This document shows positions 59,763 to 64,000 of a stretch of DNA of 64,000 nucleotides, piece after piece; the first letter of the stretch is position 1, and every line of letters begins with the position of its first letter. This stretch comes from Emticicia sp. CRIBPO. Lineage in GTDB: Bacteria > Bacteroidota > Bacteroidia > Cytophagales > Spirosomataceae. Both the position numbers and the translations under genes were made by a program. The stretch is taken from the NCBI RefSeq assembly GCF_009905725.1, contig NZ_JAAAKV010000003.1, positions 338,808-402,807 on the forward strand. The letters are read 5' to 3'. The notes under the pieces are model-generated. The model did no database searches. It was not told the origin of the DNA and saw only the letters and a list, made by a program, of their open reading frames with translations.

Positions 59763-60434
59763 TTAAAAAGTTATCATTCTTGACTGGTTGATTGCATATA
59801 TTCTGTTGATTGTGGATGATTTGAACTCACCTTTCGCGTATTCGATCCAATAGGTGCACCCCTGGCAAGGATCTAAAGGATCCAACACTTTAAAGAATGT
59901 TCTTGATGTCTTAAAGAGGCTAAATAAACCTTTATCTTTTCCTATAATATACCCAACGATCAGCATAGCATGAAAATCATTAATTCCCTGAACATTAAAT
60001 ATGCCTATGACAGGATTACAGTTGTCTAATTGATTTTTCAAAATGTTCGTATTCATATTAATATGATATCTCGCATTCTGTAGCCCTTTAGATTGGAGAT
60101 ATTCGACCCAATTATCAATTGAACTCGAAGGAATTCTGATGTTTGTCATATCGATTGCCTGAGTGTAGCAGGCATCATTATGTACGTTGGTAGCACTTAC
60201 AAGGGTTTCTGCAATCCTGTATTGGTAATCTACGGGCTTCTTAAAATAGGTTAGAGCCATCTGGCTTGTAGCCGCAAAACACCAGTGCGGATGCCTTTGT
60301 GGTATGACGTCGAGTTTTGCAAGATCAGCACATTTGTAAAATGAGGATTCGATAACTCGTAACTGTCCCCTCCCCAAAATTGGGGATAGCGTGTAAACGA
60401 GGAAAAAGAGTATTTTTGTGTACGATATTTTCAT
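59763..60434 (-). CDS. Secreted papain-like cysteine protease
   Basis: A 223-aa protein. It has a signal sequence (about 1-24, ILFFLVYTLSPILGRGQ), then a papain-like core of the AvrRpt2/C39-like type: Gln46 and Cys52 in IPQRHPHWCFAATSQMAL, His155 in NDFHAMLIVGY and an Asp in VLDPLDPC (185-188) make a full Gln/Cys/His/Asp set. The extra Cys35, Cys89, Cys139, Cys190 and Cys193 could form disulfides in an exported enzyme. The exported partner gene follows by 4 bp. The start lies only 27 bp from the divergent gene at 60462, so the two must share or overlap promoter DNA. An ATCCCCAAT palindrome is inside its signal-peptide codons. Confidence 0.8.
   Translation of the reverse strand: MKISYTKILFFLVYTLSPILGRGQLRVIESSFYKCADLAKLDVIPQRHPHWCFAATSQMALTYFKKPVDYQYRIAETLVSATNVHNDACYTQAIDMTNIRIPSSSIDNWVEYLQSKGLQNARYHINMNTNILKNQLDNCNPVIGIFNVQGINDFHAMLIVGYIIGKDKGLFSLFKTSRTFFKVLDPLDPCQGCTYWIEYAKGEFKSSTINRIYAINQSRMITF
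60370..60387. promoter_or_regulatory. ATCCCCAAT palindrome, copy 3
   Basis: CTCCCCAAAATTGGGGAT lies within the start of the protease gene and upstream of the divergent gene at 60462. Its centre is about 32 bp before the -7 box at 60411, like copy 1, consistent with an activator site. Confidence 0.5.
60411..60418 (+). promoter_or_regulatory. Putative -7 box of the gene at 60462
   Basis: TATTTTTG matches TAnnTTTG and lies 43 nt before the ATG. No good -33 element is present, which would fit a promoter that needs the activator site at 60370-60387. Confidence 0.35.
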
Positions 60435-60461
60435 TATTTAAACATTTAAATTTTATCGATC

Positions 60462-60752
60462 ATGTCTTATCTAAACTTGAATCTTAATCTTTTAAGTAAC
60501 GAGCACAATGCGTTTAAAAATCTCCGTATCGGAAGACTCTTTGGCAAAAAAGTAGTTACAACTTCGTATGTTTTCAGCCGCGAAGAGGTTTTGCAGCAAA
60601 TGGGTGGAGTTCCTGAATTTCCCAATTATTCGAATGACAAGCTCGAAGTTTTCATTACAGTTGAAAATGGCCAGATATTTGTTTATCTTGACGGCCAAAA
60701 CAGTGGAGGTATTGGTGGTAACCCTCAAGGTGTAGCCAAGAGTCCTGGATGA
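60462..60752 (+). CDS. Small hypothetical protein with Gly-rich tail
   Basis: A 96-aa protein without a signal peptide or membrane segment. It starts MSYLNLNLNLLSNEHNAFKN, contains a basic patch RIGRLFGKKVV (about 23-33) and an acidic-hydrophobic middle, and ends in a Gly-rich, flexible tail (NSGGIGGNPQGVAKSPG). I do not recognise it. It is divergent from the secreted protease and followed by a membrane-protein gene, 3 bp after its stop. A precursor peptide for export or processing by the protease is possible but not supported by any leader motif. Confidence 0.6.
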   Translation: MSYLNLNLNLLSNEHNAFKNLRIGRLFGKKVVTTSYVFSREEVLQQMGGVPEFPNYSNDKLEVFITVENGQIFVYLDGQNSGGIGGNPQGVAKSPG

Positions 60753-60755
60753 AAT

Positions 60756-61442
60756 ATGAATTGGACAAAAATCAATGAAGTTTGTAATTTGGTATCGATG
60801 TTTACGACATTGATACCTCTTCTTTTTGCGTTCAAGGGGAGCCGTTTTTCTCTCCTCCATCAAATTCTCTTTTTTCATTTTAGTGTTGGTTTTTTGTTAG
60901 ATGTGATCACTTTTTGTATTTATTTCTTCTATGATGAGAATTCCTACTGGTTGACGCCCTTTTACTACGCTAATTTTTTTGGAGTCGTCTCTTATTTTTT
61001 ATTTAAAAGCACAAACATAGTTTTGCTGAAAAGAGCATTGCCCTGGATAATTGCTGTTGGCTTAGTGGTCCTTTTTCTACGCGTTTTTTGGTTTATCGGC
61101 CTGACAAAATACGATGCTCAGGCTTGGTTTGGTATTCAGGTCTATTTCATATGCCTGCATATCATCATCATGAGAAAAGAACTCTTCAAACTTAACATAA
61201 CACCATTCAGGAATCCATTTTTCCTGATATCGGCAGGTTTTATTATCGGATGTGTCTTCCCACTTATTTCGGGGCTGCTTCAATATAAGTTGTATGAAAC
61301 TTCTCCGGATTACTTTCAAATCTCATTGATTATACTGAATCTTTCCTTCGTCGTAGCCAATCTGATTATAGGCCGCGGGATTTACCTGCTCAGACCAACC
61401 TCATCTCCAAAGCCTTCACCACCGCTTCGGGGGCTGAGTTGA
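60756..61442 (+). CDS. Hypothetical integral membrane protein
   Basis: A 228-aa protein with about seven hydrophobic segments: roughly 10-26, 32-57 (ILFFHFSVGFLLDVITFCIYFF), 67-85, 91-114, 120-138, 148-170 and 185-207. I do not recognise the family. The start lies 3 bp after the small Gly-rich-tail protein, so they form one transcription unit. The last 18 codons (ending PKPSPPLRGLS) are antisense to the end of the response-regulator gene, an overlap of 53 bp; that short Pro/Ser-rich tail may be unimportant. The aromatic-rich helices fit a small sensor or channel-like protein, but no function is claimed. Confidence 0.65.
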   Translation: MNWTKINEVCNLVSMFTTLIPLLFAFKGSRFSLLHQILFFHFSVGFLLDVITFCIYFFYDENSYWLTPFYYANFFGVVSYFLFKSTNIVLLKRALPWIIAVGLVVLFLRVFWFIGLTKYDAQAWFGIQVYFICLHIIIMRKELFKLNITPFRNPFFLISAGFIIGCVFPLISGLLQYKLYETSPDYFQISLIILNLSFVVANLIIGRGIYLLRPTSSPKPSPPLRGLS

Positions 61443-62025
61443 CGTGTAGTTTTTCGTAAATATTTTTAACGTGACTGTGTACTGTATTGAAACTGATATC
61501 ACAGGCATCGGCCACCATTTTATAACTCATGCCTTTGACCATGCACTGGAGCACTTCCTTTTCGCGTTGGGTCAGGGAAACGTAGGTCTGCTCTTTTTGC
61601 ACAAACTGGTTCTGAAACATTTTCATCACCTTGGCCGCTATACTCGGACTCAGATGTGACCCTCCGTTGTATACATCAGTGACCGCCTGTACGTAGGTCT
61701 CTGCTTTCGGGTTTTTGATGATATACCCGTTGGCTCCGGCACAAATGGCAGCAAAAATCTTATCGTCGTCTTCAAAAACAGTCTGAATCAGCACCTTGAC
61801 CTCAGGATTCACCTTTTTGATGGCCCTCATCGCCTCAATTCCGGACAGGTGCGGCATCTGGATGTCCATCAGCACCACATCGGGTTTATACTTCTTTACC
61901 AACTTCACCGCCTCGGTCGCATCAGCATAAGCACCCGAAAGCCACAATCCGTCTGTACCGGCCAGATAGAGCGAAAGACTTTCCCGCAGGTTCTTATTGT
62001 CTTCAAAAAGGAGTATACTTATCAT
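61390..62025 (-). CDS. LuxR/NarL-type response regulator
   Basis: A 211-aa regulator. Receiver domain (1-120) with acidic Glu8/Asp9, phosphoacceptor Asp54 (VVLMDIQMP), Thr82 and Lys104 (KNPKAET). Linker, then the LuxR HTH (about 150-210, LTQREKEVLQCMVKGMSYKM and FNTVHSHVKNIYEKLHVNS). It should bind DNA as a dimer when phosphorylated by the kinase encoded upstream (62143-63201), 117 bp away. An ATCCCCAAT palindrome sits in that gap, and three further copies occur within 6 kb, so this protein is the best candidate to recognise them. The 3' end overlaps the convergent membrane-protein gene by 53 bp. Confidence 0.92.
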   Translation of the reverse strand: MISILLFEDNKNLRESLSLYLAGTDGLWLSGAYADATEAVKLVKKYKPDVVLMDIQMPHLSGIEAMRAIKKVNPEVKVLIQTVFEDDDKIFAAICAGANGYIIKNPKAETYVQAVTDVYNGGSHLSPSIAAKVMKMFQNQFVQKEQTYVSLTQREKEVLQCMVKGMSYKMVADACDISFNTVHSHVKNIYEKLHVNSAPEAVVKALEMRLV

Positions 62026-62120
62026 TATTGGTCTAATTTAACGGCTGTATGATTAATTAACATTCATTATGTTGTATTTTTATTATACGGTAAAAGTAGT
62101 ACCCAAACCGACGCCGGTAA

Positions 62121-62138
62121 ATCCCCAATATTGGGGAT
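62121..62138. promoter_or_regulatory. ATCCCCAAT palindrome, copy 4 (perfect)
   Basis: ATCCCCAATATTGGGGAT is a perfect 18-bp palindrome located between the kinase and regulator genes, 95 bp before the regulator start and 5 bp past the kinase end. It could allow autoregulation of the regulator gene. Confidence 0.55.
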
Positions 62139-62142
62139 AAAG

Positions 62143-63201
62143 CTAAACATAAAGCGTTATATTCAGCTGAGTGCCGTCTCCGGGAGATGACTCCACATTT
62201 ACCTTTAAATCCTCTTCCTGACTGCGGATTTTGAAGTTTTTAAGCCCGTTGCCTTCAAATGACTGCTTAAAATCAAAACCCTTACCATTATCACTGATGG
62301 CTACTTTTACTTCATTTTCTGAATAAGTGATCATGCATTTTGCCCGGCTGGCCGACGAGTGCTTGGCGATGTTGTTGATGGCTTCTTTGTAAACAAGGTA
62401 GAGATTCCGTCTTTGTTCCATAGAGAAAATGTCCTTCTTCAGGTCCTTCTCCGATTCAAACTCGAAAGCAATGCCTCTGGCGGATAAGATCTCTGCTCCG
62501 AACGAGTGCATACGGTCTATGAGTTTCTCTGTAGAATCGTTCAGGGGATTAATAGCCCAGACGGTATCTTTCATCAAAGTCACTGTTTCTTCCGAGTTGC
62601 TGGTTATTTTGTCCAGGATCGGCAACAATTCAGGGTTTTCTGCCATGACCTTTTTTCTTAAGAGTTCCACAAAAATAGCGATGGAGTTAAGGTTGGAACC
62701 TACTTCGTCGTGCAAATCAGAAGCAATCTGGTTCCTGACATGGTGAAGCCTCAGTTTCTGGCGGATGTCATACATGAAAAACAGATAGATACCTATTCCG
62801 AGAATCAGGATGACGTAAATGGCGATCAGAGGCCAGAACCACCATTTTTGCCAAAAAGCCTGCTTGGCGATGATCCGCACACTGGTTTCCGACGACATCA
62901 GGCCGTCGCTTTCTGATTTGAAACGGAAAGTATATTCACCACCAGCCAGGTGCTGAAAATTGACTACAGGATACGAAGTTTTAAACCATCTGGACTGCAG
63001 CCCCTCAAGCCTGTAATGATAGAATACGGTATCGCCTTTTGAGGGTTCAAATTCAAATAAAAGCTGTTCATTGGAAGGTTCAAGATGAATAACCGGGGAC
63101 TTTTTAAGATCATAAGGCTGGTTGTTGACCAATACCCTACTGAGACCGGGTCCGGCCACAGCATGTAAGCTGAAAAGTATAAAAATGAGTATTTTATACA
63201 T
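62143..63201 (-). CDS. Y_Y_Y-domain sensor histidine kinase (HisKA_3 type)
   Basis: A 352-aa kinase. It has a signal-like N-terminus (1-16), a Y_Y_Y domain (about 35-112, with YHYRLEGLQSRW and the recurrent Y-T-F-R-F strand), one helix (about 122-144, WFWPLIAIYVILILGIGIYLFF), then a HisKA_3 domain with His164 in ASDLHDEVGSNLNSI, and a catalytic domain with KEAINNIAKHS (N box), DNGKGF and GNGLKN. Many Bacteroidota relatives carry a long beta-propeller before the Y_Y_Y domain; it is absent here, so the sensor is only the Y_Y_Y part. It is the partner of the LuxR-type regulator. Confidence 0.9.
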   Translation of the reverse strand: MYKILIFILFSLHAVAGPGLSRVLVNNQPYDLKKSPVIHLEPSNEQLLFEFEPSKGDTVFYHYRLEGLQSRWFKTSYPVVNFQHLAGGEYTFRFKSESDGLMSSETSVRIIAKQAFWQKWWFWPLIAIYVILILGIGIYLFFMYDIRQKLRLHHVRNQIASDLHDEVGSNLNSIAIFVELLRKKVMAENPELLPILDKITSNSEETVTLMKDTVWAINPLNDSTEKLIDRMHSFGAEILSARGIAFEFESEKDLKKDIFSMEQRRNLYLVYKEAINNIAKHSSASRAKCMITYSENEVKVAISDNGKGFDFKQSFEGNGLKNFKIRSQEEDLKVNVESSPGDGTQLNITLYV

Positions 63202-63435
63202 ATTCTTTTTAAGGTTTGGGTCACGTCTTCCAACCTGGTAAAATGCCCCTGCTTGGAAAATCAGCTTAAGTTTAATAAGTTTTTGTCAGCTTATTCATTA
63301 ACCACCAGGATTTTTTATTCAATCAGGGGTTTTCAACATAAATTAAGCGGCTTATTCGCGTTCAAATCACGACTTGGCAGGGAAAATAAATCCTTTTTTA
63401 TGATCACCTGCTGCCGGATAGGTGTAATCAGACAC

Positions 63436-63472
63436 TGTCCGAAGCTGAACTCGGAGTGTTCGTTTTCGGACA
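63436..63472. promoter_or_regulatory. Tandem dyad sites, second locus
   Basis: Two sites 21 bp apart: TGTCCG-AAGC-TGAACT (63436-63451, half-degenerate) and TGTTCG-TTTT-CGGACA (63457-63472). The reverse complement of the second reads TGTCCGAAAACGAACA, one mismatch from the site at 19139-19154. The second ends 53 bp before the sigma-54-like promoter. Confidence 0.6.
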
Positions 63473-63525
63473 GTTTCGAAAACAGGTATTATTTTAATGT
63501 ATTAATAATCAATATGTTGTGATTT

Positions 63526-63541
63526 TGGCATACCGTTTGAA
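63526..63541 (+). promoter_or_regulatory. Sigma-54-like promoter of the terminal gene
   Basis: TGGCATACCGTTTGAA: the same TGGCATA-N4-TTGAA form as at 19209-19224. The preceding 11 bases, GTTG-N-GATTTT, are also shared. Start of transcription is expected near 63553. Confidence 0.6.
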
Positions 63542-63582
63542 TAAAAAGAAATACAAATGAATGAAAAGCTATAATACTTATA

Positions 63583-63612
63583 AAGTGCAGGGAGTTTAAA
63601 ACCCCTGCACTT
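63583..63612 (+). other. Leader hairpin before the terminal gene
   Basis: AAGTGCAGGG (63583-63592) pairs fully with CCCTGCACTT (63603-63612) around a 10-nt loop. It lies between the promoter and the ATG at 63667. No T-run follows, so it is not a simple terminator. Confidence 0.55.
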
Positions 63613-63666
63613 ATTTAAAAGACGACACGAATTATGAAAAAGCTATTTATAAATAATTTAACATCA

Positions 63667-64000
63667 ATGAAGACCGGACTTTTAATTATCACTTCCCTGA
63701 TCAGTTTTGCCGGCATGGCTCAAAGGAATGTTTCACTGAGCAAGTCTGTCAACGACAACGGCAAATCGCTTCATATACAGATAGACGGTACTGTAAACGG
63801 CAAGCCTGTCAATTACAATAAATCTTTTAATGTAGAGGGCTTAAGCAAAGCAGAAAAGGAAGAATTACAAGGTAAAGTCCTCAATGAATTAGGTATTTCA
63901 GGTGTTTCTGCACCTGAGCCTCCCGTAGCCCCGGAGGCTCCCAGGCATGCGGCCGCGTCGAAGCCACCTGTGGTGAAATCTTCTGTAAACAACGATTTTG
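63667..64000 (+). CDS. Exported hypothetical protein, truncated by the window end
   Basis: The visible 111 codons encode a signal peptide (MKTGLLIITSLISFAGMAQ), then RNVSLSKSVNDNGKSLHIQI, a Lys/Glu-rich helix (LSKAEKEELQGKVLNELG) and a Pro/Ala-rich linker (EPPVAPEAPRHAAASKPP). An in-frame ATG at 63634 would add MKKLFINNLTS, but that sequence resembles the leader at 51612-51630, so I treat it as a 5' leader and prefer 63667. The gene lies behind a sigma-54-like promoter with tandem dyads identical in layout to those of the exporter operon, so it may belong to the same regulon. Family unknown; the C-terminus is missing. Confidence 0.7.
   Translation, partial: MKTGLLIITSLISFAGMAQRNVSLSKSVNDNGKSLHIQIDGTVNGKPVNYNKSFNVEGLSKAEKEELQGKVLNELGISGVSAPEPPVAPEAPRHAAASKPPVVKSSVNNDF

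Larger units (their letters stand above)
63202..63666. other. Divergent intergenic region with regulatory sites
   Basis: A 465-bp region between the kinase gene and the last gene. It holds tandem dyads (63436-63472), a sigma-54-like promoter (63526-63541), an mRNA hairpin (63583-63612) and the leader with the AAAAGCTA element. The rest (63202-63430) shows no convincing structure. Confidence 0.5.

Noticed and set aside
60462-60752. 96-aa protein as a peptide precursor cleaved by the divergent protease
   Set aside because: No double-glycine or other known leader, no export ABC protease next to it; kept only as a speculation in the entry.
63253-63522. 89-codon open frame on the plus strand upstream of the terminal gene
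   Set aside because: It covers the tandem dyads and ends right at the sigma-54-like promoter; no coding features.

Overview
The window looks like chromosomal DNA of a Bacteroidota bacterium, most likely a Cytophagales-type aerobe (the rank is inference). The signs are a type IX secretion sorting tail on a secreted Ig-like protein, promoters of the Bacteroidota type (TTG, about 21 nt, TAnnTTTG), A-rich leaders in place of Shine-Dalgarno sites, DUF4097 and OMP_b-brl_3 families, and many tandem MacB/FtsX-type permeases. I see no rRNA, tRNA, CRISPR array or IS transposase.

Layout. 1-8.5 kb: end of a leucine-rich-repeat gene, MerR regulator plus dprA, a coiled-coil exported protein with a SAM methyltransferase, a SulP anion transporter paired with a beta-carbonic anhydrase, and a dicarboxylate/amino-acid symporter. 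8.9-16.3 kb: acetyl-CoA synthetase, a large T9SS-secreted protein, a DUF418 membrane protein and a SAM hydrolase-family lipoprotein. 16.3-46.6 kb: an export locus. A histidine kinase and a sigma-54 response regulator are divergent from a membrane-fusion protein, one ABC ATPase and ten consecutive MacB/FtsX-like permeases of 790-819 aa. A four-helix-bundle (S23/IVS-type) gene lies antisense between adaptor and ATPase. 46.8-54 kb: a DUF6134-like protein, an ECF sigma factor with a HEAT-repeat anti-sigma candidate and two DUF4097 proteins, then an outer-membrane beta-barrel receptor. 54-58.5 kb: collagen-like lipoprotein, a Cys-rich pair, a lipoprotein, AraC regulator, OsmC protein and a membrane protein. 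58.8-63.2 kb: small exported proteins, a secreted papain-like protease and a LuxR-type two-component system. The window ends inside a secreted-protein gene.

The main regulatory observations are two. First, the leader of the export locus (19.1-19.2 kb) and that of the last, truncated gene (63.4-63.5 kb) share one architecture: two 16-bp dyads exactly 21 bp apart, about 70 bp before a sigma-54-like element TGGCATA-N4-TTGAA. This suggests that the NtrC-type regulator encoded here controls both. Second, an 18-bp palindrome of the form ATCCCCAAT/TTGGGGAT occurs four times between 56.4 and 62.1 kb, once between the kinase and regulator genes of the LuxR-type system, making it a candidate operator for that system.

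The permease array has further structure: REP-like GTGCCT-AGGCAC dyads in several gaps, a repeated leader containing a three-codon micro-ORF before four permeases, near-identical gene ends suggestive of duplication or gene conversion, and a gene-less sequence bounded by the same terminal inverted repeats as the four-helix-bundle insert.
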